DNA of 64,000 nucleotides from assembly GCF_016808335.1 (NCBI RefSeq), contig NC_053138.1, positions 55,148,951 through 55,212,950 on the forward strand, in the 5' to 3' direction. A program made the translations under genes and the position numbers. This stretch comes from Panicum virgatum (lineage: Eukaryota > Streptophyta > Magnoliopsida > Poales > Poaceae). Below the pieces are notes generated by a model that searched no databases, was not told the DNA's origin, and worked only from the letters and a program-made list of their open reading frames with translations. Position 1 is the first letter of the stretch, and each line of letters starts with the position of its first letter. Positions 9,952-22,001 of the stretch are shown in pieces.

Positions 9952-12900
9952 ATATTTCAGGCAGAATATCCGGTACTTCAACTCACATTTCTCTTTCACT
10001 AGCTTTGGAGCTACCGTTGATCAACGGGTCGCTACTGCCGCTGGTGATTATTCCTTGCCGATTCTTATTTCGTGCTTATGTACATTTCTGTTTAATTCAT
10101 ATATTCTAATATAATGAAAGATTTGACCTAGATGCTTTATGTGTATGTATATAGTTACTGGTATCTATACTTTCAAAGTGCATGAACAGATTTATCACAG
10201 ATTGGACCAGCTGAGACCAGGAAAGAACGGCCCGCGTCATATGCAATTGTACTTTTATGACACGGATGAGACACTGACACATCGGAGCAAAAGATCACCC
10301 CATCTTGATGCAAATTTAATTAGAGCAATTCTACAAATCCTTGAGAACAATCTGTATGTCCGTGCCTTCAGGAGTGTTGGACAAATGCAAAATTTAGATG
10401 AGTTCATGATTGAATTGAACACAAGTATTAGTGTTGATCAAAGAAGATATAACGCACCTGCTATGGAACAAGTTGCAGCTATATGGCAGGATGGGTCTGA
10501 TGAAAAAAGCAAATTTGAACGAAGTATTATGGTTTATCCAAATTCTGGACGTCCACAATTTTTACGGGCGTACTATGGTTGTTACGATCCCTTAGCTTAT
10601 CCTATTCGTTATCCCGGTGGTGAAACCGGATGGGAAGACAAGAGTATATTGTTGGAGGAAACACCAATGATACGCTTTCCGCGGAACAGAAGAAAATATA
10701 CAAAGCGTAAAACTGAGGGTATGACGTCCTTTACAAAATTTAATTGTTGGTTAAATTATTTAATTATGTAATACTTTCCTTCCAATATAGGGTAATGTAC
10801 ATATATATCTATATAGACTAAACATGTGGTCAAACAAGTAACTTCCCTGCGGCAAATGGATCAGGTGTTAAGCAGTAGCGTGTATAGGCAATCAATCAGA
10901 AGACACAGTCAGGTTGTAAACTGAGACGACTACTAATTTAAGTTAATGATTGTTTTACATTTACAATGCTCTTATTATGAACTCCTGAATATGCAGCTCA
11001 TGGTCTTTGTGAGGATGAAGTTGACTGTGACGACAACATGGCTGAGGACGGGGATGGAGGTAAACTCTATATTGACGTGTTGTCTAACATATCTTTTTAA
11101 ATTTTTGCCCAGATTAACTATAATGATTAATTATATTATTATTATTGTTCGTGTTATGAAAAAATAGATGGTGGGGGATCGCGTGTGCATGTCAGTGCGA
11201 GGGAGTATTACTGTTATATGATGCAAATCCGCAATGGTGTTTTTAATATTTTCTTTCATGGTGGAAGGCTTTTCCAGCAATGGATAGTGGATATGTATGT
11301 GAAAACTGAGAGTATGCGACTAGATTGGTACTCCAATCCAGATCACCAAAAAATCATTAGGGCAGATCTCTATCAGGTATAATAAAATATACTGTTAGAA
11401 TTTTCTATTACTCCTACGTTTATTTAATGTGTTTATGGATTCAAGTGGATGTGTTTTCCATGATATGGTATAATAGACACCCTTGTTGCCGGTGAGCATA
11501 GAGGTTTGAAGGCTGGTAAATTGGTTGTTTTATCTAAGAATTTTCCTGAAAGTGATAGAGATGTGCAGTGCAGGTTCATGAATGCAATGTCATTAGTTGC
11601 TAAATATGGAAGGCCAGATTACTTTTTAACCATGACTTGCAACCCCTACTGGCCAGAGATCACAAAACTTTTGTTGTCTGGTCAGACACCTCAAGATAGA
11701 CCTGATATTGTAGCGAGGGTTTATCATGCCAAACTCATTGATTTTCGTGACTTTGTGATTAAGAAGGGTTACTTTGGAAAGGTGGCAGCCTGGGCACATG
11801 TTACCGAGTTTCAGAAAAGAGGTTTGCCGCATGAACATTTCTTGCTTATAATGGAAAGCAGTTCAAAGCTTAGTGGGCCAGATGATTTTGACAAATATAT
11901 TTCAGCAGAACTACCGGATGAAAATAAGTATCCTCTTCTCCATGAATTTGTATGCAAACACATGATGCATGGTCCTTTGTGGTGTTCTAAATAAAAACTG
12001 TGGTTGCATGCAAGATGGCGCATGTCGTTTCAGGTACCCTAAACAATTCAGTGAGACCACAGAACAGGGAAATGATGCATATCCTACATACAGAAGAAGA
12101 AATGATGGTCACAAGGTTTTTGTGCGTAAGAAATGGTTGGATAATAGATGGGTTGTACCATATAATCCAACACTCCTGATGAGATATAATTGCCATATCA
12201 ATGTTGAGATTTCCAGCAGTATTAAGTATTGCAAGTATCTATATAAGTATGTATACAAGGGCATGGATTGTGCATCATTTTCAGTTGCAGATCATGATCA
12301 GAATGGAGAGATAGAGATCAATGAGATTAAACAGTACAGGAAGGCAAGGTGTATTACTTCTATTGAAGCAATATACCGGCTCTATAGGTTCCCAATGTTT
12401 TCTATGTATCCTCATGTTTTGCAGATGCAAGTTCATCTTCCAGGTATGCACATGGTCCCATTCAAGGATGACGACAACCTTGAAGATGTACTGGAACGAG
12501 CTAGGAATCAGAGATCGATGCTAACAGAATTCTTTAAAATGAATAGTGAAGATTCAAATGCGCGGAGATACTTATATAGGGAATTTTCAGAACATTATAC
12601 ATGGAACAAGTCCAAAAAAAATTGGTCTCCTAGGAAAAGGTAGTTCCAGATTGGAAGGTTGGTGTATGCATACCCATCTGAGGGCGAAAGATTTTATCTT
12701 CGAGTTCTTCTAAATCATGTTCGAGGTCCAACATCATTCATATCAATCAGAACAGTCCGAGGTGTGGTGAGTCCTACATTTAAAGAATGTTGTGAGAAAC
12801 TTGGACTTGTTGAAACAGATAGCTCACTTGATAATGCCCTTAGCGAAGCCGTAACTTTTCAGATGCCATGTGCTCTTAGAAGAATGTTTTCCCCTATTAT

Positions 12901-15001
12901 GATTTTTTGCGAGTACACAAACATCCGTGCCCTCTGGGACAAGCATTTTCAATCAGTGGCTGAGGACTATTGTCATATTCATGGTAATTCTTCTTGCGTT
13001 GAGCAGTTTGTCCTTCAAGACATTGCAAATATTATCTCATCGATGGGTAAAGACATTAGAAATTACGGACTGCCAACCATGCAAACATCTGGTGAGAAAT
13101 ATTGATCTTTTTATTTTTATCATTAATGTTGTTTTTTGTATTAACGCCATTTTGGACAAACTTTCACTGATATATAAAATATCTGGTCAAACAGGGGAGA
13201 CGAAAAGGGATTATTACAGAGAACTAACTGAGGAGAGAAAAATTATTGTATCTGATGAGGACATTAAATTAGCTGAGTCACTTAATGCTGAGCAGATGGA
13301 AGGTTTCAATGAAATTTTTGATCATGTTATGAGAAATAGAGGGAAAGTTTTTTTTTGTAGGTGGTCCTGATGGTACTGGGAAGACTTATCTTTACAGGGC
13401 ACTTTTGGCCTGAGTTCGGTCGACGGACCGCGTCGCAATAGCTACAGCTACATCTGAAATTCCAGCATCTATCATGCCTGGAGGCCGGACAGCACATTCG
13501 AGGTTCAAAATTCCCATAAAACTTGAAGATAATTCTGTGTGCAACTTTACCAAACAAAGTGGTACTGCAGCACTATTGCGTGAGGCATCTTTGATTATTT
13601 GGGATGAGGTTGCGATGATACGAAGGCAGGCTGTAGAGACACTTGACAGATCTTTACAGGATATTATTGGATGTGATTTACCGTTTGGTGGTAAAGTAAT
13701 GGTATTTGGAGGGGATTTCAGACAAGTTCTACCTGTTGTTCCTAGAGGTACTAGAGCACAAATTTGTGACGTTACCTTGCTTCAATCCTATATATGGGAT
13801 GATATCAAGATAATATGGTTGAAGCAAAATATGAGGGCCCAGAATGATGTATGGTTCTCGCAATTTCTATTAAAAATTGGTGATGGAACTGAAAAGACCT
13901 TCCCAAATGACTATGTGGATCTGCCTGACATTATACTTGAGTATAATGATGATCAGTCTATTGATTCTCTCATCGACCATGTGTTTCCGAATCTGGCTAA
14001 GAACTGCACATCCGTCAATTACATGCGCGAGCGTGTTATCTTGTCAACAAGAAATGAGTATGTTGATAGCCTCAACGCGATGATGATTGAAAAGTTTTTT
14101 GGAAATGAAAAAGTTTACTACAGTCATAATTTCGTAGATGATGACTCAACTAATAACTATCCTCTTGATTTTTTGAACTCAATTACTCCAAATGGTCTTC
14201 CTCCGCATGAGCTTAAAATTAAGAAGAACTGTCCTATCATACTCCTTCGAAATCTGGATCCTCATCATGGACTGTGCAATGAAACTCGACTTATAGTGAA
14301 GGCTTTTGAGGACAATGCAATTGATTGTGAAATTGTAAATGGACAGCATGCTAGAAATCGAGTTTTTATACCAAGGATTCCCTTGTCTCCGTCAGAGGAT
14401 ATTTCACTACCTTTCAAGTTCAAGAGAAAATAATTTCCAATAAGACTCAGTTTTGCAATGACTGTAAATAAAGCTCAGGGTCAAACTATACCGAATGTTG
14501 GGATCTATCTTCCAGAGCCTGTTTTCTCTCATGGACAGCTATATGTTGCCTTATCAAGAGATGTTTCACGTTCAACTACATGGATGCTGGCTAAACCGAA
14601 CAAAGACCTTGATCCCACCGGCAGAAGAACCAAAAATATTATTTTCAGAGATATTCTACGGTCTTCAAAATAGAGCCATTTTATATTTTAATGAAGGTAT
14701 CTCATATGTTGTATACTTTTTTTAGTGTCAATGCTGTGGTTATCACTAATACAGCCAATCTGATATGTTTTTTTTACTTCATCGATCTTTAATTATTTGC
14801 AGTGACACCGGACTCCATCATCAATGGGATATGAGTTGAAAATCAAATTCATGCGGCATGGTATGAAGATTCTGCATCATTTAATTTATATAATATAATA
14901 TGTATGTTATATGTGGCAGTCACATATGAATTATCTGTAAACAGAAGATGTGCTACACTAAAATTTAGTGTGGTTATTTTTTTGCAATAATATTCTTTAA
15001 A

Positions 15002-15031
15002 CACGTGCATGCCGCACGTGCAGCCTACTAG
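15002..15031 (+). terminator. Helitron 3' terminal hairpin and CTAG end
   Basis: The stem CACGTGC (15002-15008) pairs perfectly with GCACGTG (15014-15020) across the loop ATGCC. CTAG at 15028-15031 is followed by T. In Helitrons this hairpin is the signal that ends rolling-circle strand transfer. It lies about 330 bp after the last helicase codon, which fits the orientation. Confidence 0.85.
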
Positions 15032-17500
15032 TGTGAAATTTAAAAAAAAAATCAAAATACATTCTATTCTTTTATTTTATACATGCATACATATAGTTAC
15101 ATCCATACACTCAGATCACATTCACCTCTAATGAGTATATAGTTACATTCACGCACTACTGCAACCTCTAATGGAAAAAAGAAAAAAGATAGCTGCATTC
15201 ACAAGTAGTTGTACATGCCCAGAGGCCCAATTTGACTAAAATTGAAGCAAAGGCATACTAAAATTGATCTACATCACAAAAAATACTAACTGCAAATGCC
15301 TCAGCTCAAGTATTCTATGAAAAAAAATAAGCATCACTGCAAATATATAGTTCATTGCAATACATATGTAATGAGTAGAAGACACGAGATTCCACCGTAG
15401 TTAACATCAACAAATGCCCATCCTCAGATTGTTCAGTACTGCACATTAAGATCCAGGACTCCTCATCCTTTATATGTAGGTCCACCTAAACATTGAAGTG
15501 GTATAAAGAAATTACAAGAATGCTAGGAAAAGGCTTAACACACAGATAGTCAGATACCTCACCCAGACAAAGAAAAAGACTAGAGTAACAGGCAAACAAT
15601 TGTCACTGTTATATACTGAAATACAATTTGCACATGGAATCCAACATTCATTTTCCTAATAATAACAAAGGTAATCTGATCCAGCCCAACCAAGCTAAGG
15701 CAACCACAAGCATGCTTAAGGAAAAAAATGATATAGCATCCTTCTCCATGCACAAAATGCAAGCCTGATTAAAGAAGCAGAATCGCCATTTCTCAACTAG
15801 AATTAACTAAGTACAATATTGTGAATGGAACTTTAGGTGTTAATCTAGCAGAAAATTTTATCCTAAACCTCAACTCTACTCTAAGAGAATTAGATGAGGG
15901 AAATCATACCTGGAGGCAAGGCTGTAGCAAGGCGATCCTCCCTCTGAAGCTGCAGCTTGGGTACTACTAGTATTGGACTGTGTTAAAAGATAGAAAAAGA
16001 CATCAGCATGGTAGATATTCACAAACAAGGAAATTGAACTTTGAACACGACAATGATATGATTGCTTTCATTTGATTCTTCTTTTACTTCTGCAGTTGGC
16101 TTCTGAAGCCATCAATACATGGCATTTGAACTAATTCCAGCACTACAATTTTAAGTCAAAAGAAGAGATTTCTAGTAAACTGATGGGATGGCAAAGAAGC
16201 AAATCATGAGATGGGTAGAAATGCTTACCAGAAATAGAAAATATGATGAATATTAGCTCCCTGTGAACAAATCAAAATGAATTATGGTCAGATCCTACAA
16301 AATGAAGCTTAGCTTTCACTTAGCTTATTGCATTGTACACATAAATTGCTATAATAGAGAAAAGTAATTGGGAGACGGCATATTGCAGTTGTAACAAACA
16401 GATTTGTTAAAGTGGAGCTGAGGAAAATTACTAATGGAGGGACAAAAAAATGTATGTGAAAAAAAGGAGCTGCTAGGCATGGGAGATGCGTGCAATGGGC
16501 TTACCATGATTGAGTAGCCAATGAGACTATTCAGCACGTCAAATTTGTGAGCACCCTACACAAATAAATGGATCACAAAAGATGAGATCAGGGCAAACGA
16601 GTTGCAGGCTAGTAGCAGAGCATATTATATTTCAGCAAAGTAAAACAGCTATGAAAAATGAAAATTGTTGTGATAACATAACAAGTACAACTCCTTGCAT
16701 TCAAGCCTAAAGAACATGTGTGTCGAATGCACTTGCTAGCTACATTGCAATGCTTGTCGAATGTATAATTTTGGAGAAAGTGTAATCAAGCAAATGAATT
16801 CACAAAGTCAATTTTCATTTTGCTTCCTTCCTCAGGCCTCAGCTTTACACATCAGAAATAAACAGGCACCTGGATTAGCAGAGGACTCCACCCTGCACGT
16901 ACGCAAGTTTCAGGAATCACAAGTTCCATGAACCAGGAAATCCAAGATTGAAAGTAGTACTAATTTTCCATAATTTCCATAAGAATTGAATGAAATCTGA
17001 CAGTTGCATAGAACAAAATTGCTGCCTTAAAGTAGCAAATGGCCAAAGTACCAAATTAATCCACATGTAATTTGAGAAGTCAAGGTTAAGAATCAAGAGA
17101 CATACTCTAGAATGTACAGAATAGAATAGAAATCAAGGTTCATGGCCGTCAAATTAAATCACCAGAAATAGATAAATAGAGCATAAGGAGTTCAGTACCA
17201 ATAATGGAGCTTCACAATTGGTCAATCGCAACCATGAACTGTAAGCTGCTGGTTCAGGGAGGAGACCGACCTGTAGAAGCTCTCGAAGGCACCGACGAGG
17301 ATGACGCAATAGGCACTGGTGGCACAGGGCAGTCGGCGGGGAATGGGGCAGCTGCCGGAGTGGATGGGCTCGACGAGACGGTGGAGCGCGGCAGGGATCT
17401 GCGAGCAGAGTGTGATAATGGGGGCAAGGAAGACGCCGACAAAGAGAGAGCCATGGAGCAACTGTAAGCTAGCGACGGGCTACCTTCGTGGGTGGTCACC
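15032..17500 (-). pseudogene. Unrecognised spliced minus-strand gene or gene fragment
   Basis: Several short blocks on the minus strand have an AG before and a GT after. 16503-16553 has TTGTGTAG before, encodes GAHKFDVLNSLIGYSIM, and has GTAAGC after. 16226-16257 encodes GANIHHIFYF and is followed by GTAAGC. 16868-16896 encodes GWSPLLI. 15915-15980 is followed by GTATGA. A GC-rich first-exon-like block lies at 17222-17461, with high C/G third positions in the frame GSLFVGVFLAPIITL...AFESFYRS; a second frame from CCATGGCT near 17454 looks like a transit peptide. No family is recognised. The block sits just inside a CACTA-type end, so it may be captured. Sequence 15060-15900 is AT-rich with nothing else seen. 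Confidence 0.3.
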
Positions 17501-17985
17501 GGCGGAGAACCTAGCGCTAGCGGCGTCTCCGTGAGCGCCCGCTGCCGCCGCCGCTGCTCGGAAGGGAGATGCGACGCAGTGGATCGAACCGCCTGACCCC
17601 TAGGTTAGAGTCAGTCCGATCCATCGAAGGAGAACAGAGGACCGGCGAGGACGAGCAGCCAGGTGATGCGCGTCGGCTGCCGGAGGGGGCGGTCGAAGGC
17701 GGGGGAGGGGGAGGCCGGCGGAGGCACAGGGGAGGGGGCAGGGGCGGAGGCAGGATTTGATCGTTGGGGGCAAGTGATTTAGGGGGTCAACAGTCTTGCC
17801 GCAAGTTATCGCTGGATAAGTTTCATCTTCGGCTAATGGAGCTACGCGAGCATTAGGGGGGCCAGGGTCGTGGCAGTGGGGAGGGAGAGGATAGGGTGAG
17901 TCTGCGAGAGGGAGAGGGAGGGGAGGGGAGGGGGCAGACCCGAGAGGTAACAAATTAACGTGATTGAAATAAAAATTCGGGTCCG

Positions 17986-18258
17986 GAACTAGCGATGGGT
18001 AACAGACATTTTGTGGTCCGTTACCACAAATAAGATTGGGCTGTGATTTAGAGGCCTTGTAGGTAACGGACGTAGACTCATTGGTAACGGACATTAATAA
18101 CGTTTGTTACCTTTAATATTTTTGGTAACGGGCCACGTTAGCCCGTTACCAATGTCGTGTTACCTATTTGAGGTTTTTACATAGCGATCTTCGCCGTGTG
18201 TTGGATGGCCTTCGCCGTGCGCCTCAGGCACACGGCGAAGTAGCAGATTCCAGTAGTG
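17986..18258. mobile_element. Right end of a CACTA-type transposon
   Basis: On the minus strand the end reads CACTACTGGAATCTGC (terminus at 18258), the CACTA superfamily signature. It is followed inward by a terminal hairpin: CTTCGCCGTGTG (18189-18200) with CACACGGCGAAG (18229-18240) and a further CTTCGCCGTGCG between. Farther in, a short subterminal motif GGTAACGGAC / CCGTTACC recurs in both orientations from 17997 to 18150. The 3-bp flank is CAG. No matching left end was found between 15032 and 17900, so the element's extent is unknown. Confidence 0.6.
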
Positions 18259-18339
18259 CAGATTGGTGTTACGGTATATTATTAGCATGCTTTAGTAGTA
18301 AACTAGAAAGGACGCGCGGCGTTGCCGCGCTGGGCCACT

Positions 18340-20155
18340 GCTGGTCCGTTTATTTTGGCATGACAGAGCTGGTTCCTCTATTTTGCCTGCATTGTCTGAA
18401 CACCTGGGAGTTGAAGACGTTGAAGTTTAACAAAGTGACGAAGCATGTAGTCATCATGTTAGAACTGTACCAGTAATCTGTTCCAAAGTTCCCTGTATTT
18501 TGATATTTTGATGGTTCCATTTAATTTGAGTATATTGGTTCTTAATTTTTATGCTGTATGTGCCTTTCTTGATTCTCTCAGTACCAGAACATAGCATTAC
18601 AATGTTTACATATATATTCTGGTTTGCCTATATATATGATCTTTCTTTATATGATTCTTTTAGATATTCAATATATTTAGGGTTAAATGAGACCATCCCT
18701 TGTTTAGTATATAGGTACGAGGGAGATATATCCAGAGATATGTCATATATGTTATTTTGTTTTATTCTTTTAGCATTGTCATCTTTGTTATGTTGCCTTT
18801 TCCTTTTTTTTATCTGCTATTAAATTTGCTCTATTTTGTCTATCTCATTTTGTGTCGAGATGTTTCTCTATTGGTGTTAATTATGCAAATTTCCTTTCAG
18901 TGCGTGCCATACTGACAGTGTAATGGTGTCGCGGGAGAAATATTAGTAAATGTTATAATAAAGGTAACATAATAATACAAGATAAAATTGGATACAGAGC
19001 TTGATGTGCTAATGTTAAATGAAGAGGAAATAAAAAGTACATGACGATATTTGTAGCATAAATTAATAAAGACAAAAGTTGTGTAGTAGTGGTGATATTT
19101 ACCTTGATCTATTGTCTCTTTTTTCCACCATTTTGTTTGATGTAAATATAGTCTGCTAGAGGGGAAACATAAAAATAAAATTGGCTTAGTATGGAAAGTT
19201 CGGAAAAGGCTGTTCAAAGGAATTCTATATAGTACACTTAAATATGTTTATATTAGCATAAATGAGCAAAGTAGCAAAGTATGATAACACAAGAGTGCGG
19301 AATTTATATAATAAGAGTTAGTACTAAGCACGAATAGCATTCTCATAAGGAAGTGTGATTCAAATCTATATTCTGACTACAGAATATGGATTGGGCACAA
19401 TTTTTTGTATGCAAATTTATTTAAGTTTAAGGCTCGGTTTGAAAGCCCCTGAATTTTTAGAATTGAGAATGCAAAATGCATCTGGGGACGCCCCTGGATT
19501 TGAGATGCAAGATTTTTGAATTCTTAGAATCGCAGAAGAATCACCTCCCTCCTAGCTCTGATGTCCAACGGTACATTATCTATTGAGATACTGACCTGAT
19601 GGAACATTAGTCTTCTGAAAAAGCATGGTCATGCTAGCAATGCAATAATGCACAGCATGTTGACAATTGATTGATTAAATTGTTTAATTCCGCACCATTT
19701 AAGTATTTGGAGTTCAAGAAGATTTTGAAATGGTTGAAGATTGATTGAAGTACATGTTGCCTGTTGGAAATTCCTTAATCATATGGAATGCAGAATGACA
19801 CTTCTCGCAGCTAACAGTTCCAGTTGCAGAGTTGCTGCAGGCATTTGAGGGCGATTGCAGTCTTGAGGTAGGTTGTATAGTTGAAGTGTTCTACATTCTT
19901 TCCAGATAAATCTTTAGTTCATATCAATTTGAGGGCATTTGAGGGCTATTGCAGTCCCAGTTCTACGTTTGAGGGCATTTGATCAATTTTCATGAGAATA
20001 GGATGATAAATAGGATTTGTCTATGTAAGCATTATTATTGGCCAATATTGCTATTGGGCCAACAAGCTTTAGTTGATGATTTGCTTCTTGAACCACACGT
20101 GAAGCCCTCATCTTAATTCTTTCCGGATAAATCTTTAGTTCATATCAGATAACTA
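18340..20155. other. AT-rich stretch without recognisable genes
   Basis: Only short chance frames are present. A block near 19430-19560 (GGCTCGGTTTGAAAGCCCCT, GATGCAAGATTTTTGAATTC) looks like a piece of a MITE, but no mirror-image end was found. The words TGAGGGCATTTGAGGGC and TTGAGGGC recur near 19846-19975 together with GATAAATCTTTAGTTCATATCA (19906 and 20128), a partial internal duplication. Confidence 0.4.
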
Positions 20156-20436
20156 TTGGATCCCTTCATTTTGGATAGTGATTTAATGAAGAACATGATA
20201 AATGCTGTTACCACAGTTCAACCAACTAACCTGGAGATTCCTTTGTGGAGGCGGATGACGTTTGTTGGCCACGATTTGGATTTGGGCAGCACGTCCTCAC
20301 CAACAACTCAATCGCCGCTCCCCGTGTCTGCGCCAGGCCACAGCCACAACGGCGGAGGCCATCCAGCAAGCTGCAGGTGGCCACAGCCGTGACGGCGGAG
20401 GCGATTCCTGTGGCGGCGCACCTCCGGATGGTCGGC

Positions 20437-22001
20437 TGTAAGGATCACCGGGGTGTCCGACCCTAGAGGGGGGTGAATAGGGTCGCTAATCGCTTTTTAA
20501 CCTAGGGCTCAATCTAATTGCATAAGATAAACCTAACACATCCTACACATGCTAGTTATGACTAAGGTTTATCTATACTACCCTCTACTTACCCCAAAAG
20601 ACTTGCAACCTATAGCCAATCATAATCAAACTAACTAGGAAAGTAAAGGTAAGCAACAAAGAGTAAATGCGGAAACGTAATGCGGTAAGTAAAGCGGTAA
20701 GGGAGAGGATATGCAAACTCCCGTGAAGACACCAAGACACACGATTTAACGCGGTTCAGTAAGGACACAAAAGTCCCTCCCTACGTCCACGGCCACTTGT
20801 CCAACACGAACAAGTGTGATGCCGAGTCTCTTCGCTCGATCACCGTCTTGCCACGCCTCCAAGGCTCCCGACAAGCAAAGGCTAAGTGACACCAAGTCAC
20901 AAAGACGAGGTCACCGCCACCGTCTATCTCGAAGCGTCACCACGGCACCGTCTTCACTATCTTGGAGTTTTAACACCAAGTAGGGGCCTCCTTCCCCGCA
21001 CAAAGTGTCGTTGCCACTCCACACCAAGTCGGAGGGTCACACGACGAGTACAAGTGTTTGCTTGCCGCAGCAAGACTTCTCTCAAGGGAGCTCTCGCAAG
21101 AACTAATCCCTAATCAAGCACTAAGCACTCTAACAAGTGTGCTTAAGCCTATAAGATGTACAATGAAGCTCTATGGTGGTTGGAGATGATCTTTAGCTCT
21201 AGTATACTTCCTTGAACTCCAGCACCACCAAATGAGCCGGCCTTGGGGATATATATAGGCAGCACAAGCAAATATAGCCATTGGAGAAAAGCTGCCAGAA
21301 ATGTGCTTAACGCCGGTTAATCCGACGTACCCCAAAAGCCATCATCGGTTCAACCGGTGTGTGTAAACTGCCACTTGAAAAACTAGCCGTTAGCAATCAA
21401 CCGGTGTATCGCCGGTTTAACCGATGTAATCAACCGGTGTATGTAATATTAGCGTCGGTTTAACCGGTGAGTGTAACTTCTTCACGTTCCTCCAAAAACC
21501 ACCTCTCTGGACAACTGAACCGATGCAATTGACCGATGCATCGTCGGTTCAACCGGTGTATGTAATTTCATCGGTCTTCATCTGCCAATGCACCGACGTA
21601 TATAACTTCCGTAGCGTCGGTTCATCCGGTGTAAAACCCTAGCCCGCAGACCATCTCTGTGATTGCACCGGTGAGTTCATTTTGCCCTACGTCGGTTTAA
21701 CCGATGATAGCAAAATGCCTCATTTCTTGTCCCTTGGACCGAAGAGCTAACCGGGTAGCGGAACCCCCGTAGGACCGGTTCTTAGAACACTCCCCTCGAC
21801 CCCCGTCCGCTAACCGGGTAGCGGAACCCCCGTAGGGGCGGCCCTTCGGGCCTAGCTACGCATCTCTTCTCTTTGTCATCACTTGAACCTAAAAGCCTGA
21901 GAATAGTCATCTTAACAATCACATTAGTCCAAGTGTTGTGTGTGTCATCAATCGCCAAAACATTATATTGAAATATGGCATAAGAGGCCATTTTCGCTAC
22001 A
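20437..22001 (-). mobile_element. Solo LTR, Ty1/copia-like
   Basis: The solo LTR is 1,565 bp, TGTAAGGATC...TTCGCTACA, with a perfect 5-bp TSD TCGGC (20432-20436 and 22002-22006). Read on the minus strand it ends CTATTCACCCCCCTCTAGGG...CCTTACA, the end pattern familiar from grass copia LTRs, so orientation is minus. A TATA-like box (CCTATATATATCC, minus) is at 21247-21259. Directly upstream of it on that strand (21290-21720) is a cluster of quasi-palindromic CGGTTTAACCG-type motifs. There is no internal region, so LTR-LTR recombination removed the body. Confidence 0.88.
21300..21720 (-). promoter_or_regulatory. Cluster of CCGGTTAAACCGATG-type quasi-palindromes
   Basis: About a dozen close variants occur in 420 bp (for example CGGTTCAACCGGTG near 21347, CGGTTTAACCGATG near 21414, TCGGTTTAACCGGTGAG near 21454, TCGGTTCAACCGGTG near 21544, TCGGTTTAACCGATG near 21692). 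They lie just upstream of the minus-strand TATA-like box in the U3 part of the LTR, the position of enhancer repeats. The same motif is dense in the other copia-type solo LTR at 45655-47215. Confidence 0.6.

Larger units (their letters stand above)
4471..14673 (+). pseudogene. Helitron Rep-helicase (RepHel) gene, decayed and interrupted
   Basis: The product is a rolling-circle replication initiator fused to a PIF1-family helicase. The block 5165-5425 encodes a Cys-containing region (CEYCGAIRF, CCCKQGKV) and resumes exactly after the inserted LTR element at 9957 (FRQNIRYFNSHFSFTSFGA). The HUH nuclease motif PHEH lies at 11827-11838 and the tyrosine region KYLYKYVYKG near 12230-12262. The helicase Walker A (GPDGTGKT) is near 13366-13389, Walker B-like IIWDE near 13592-13606, GGDFRQ near 13710-13727, and the last motif (MTVNKAQGQT, YVALSRD) at 14458-14570. 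Damage: one extra T near 11975, TAG at 12641-12643, one extra T in the T-run near 13350, TGA at 13411-13413, TAA at 14431-14433, plus the 4.5-kb insertion. It cannot make a full protein. Confidence 0.9.
1..15031 (+). mobile_element. Large autonomous-type Helitron (5' end not in window)
   Basis: This is a rolling-circle transposon. It carries a spliced Rep-helicase gene, now decayed, read left to right. The 3' terminus is visible: a perfect 7-bp stem (CACGTGC / GCACGTG, 5-nt loop) at 15002-15020, a 7-nt spacer, then CTAG at 15028-15031 followed by T, as expected for Helitron insertion between A and T. The first bases already encode Helitron-type N-terminal sequence, so the 5' TC end probably lies upstream. 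The element also holds captured host sequence (1906-2060), a ~520-bp tandem duplication, a Stowaway remnant, a GC-rich block and a 4.5-kb LTR insertion at 5426-9951. Identity is firm; the left limit is unknown. Confidence 0.85.

Noticed and set aside
16141..18258. CACTA element from CACTACAATTTT (16141) to 18258 with TSD CAG
   Set aside because: Only the first six bases match the right terminus and there are no GGTAAC subterminal repeats on the left.
20156..20466. Small gene interrupted by the solo LTR
   Set aside because: Two frames compete, no splice or domain signal, and the downstream part is the GC-rich repeat-like block.
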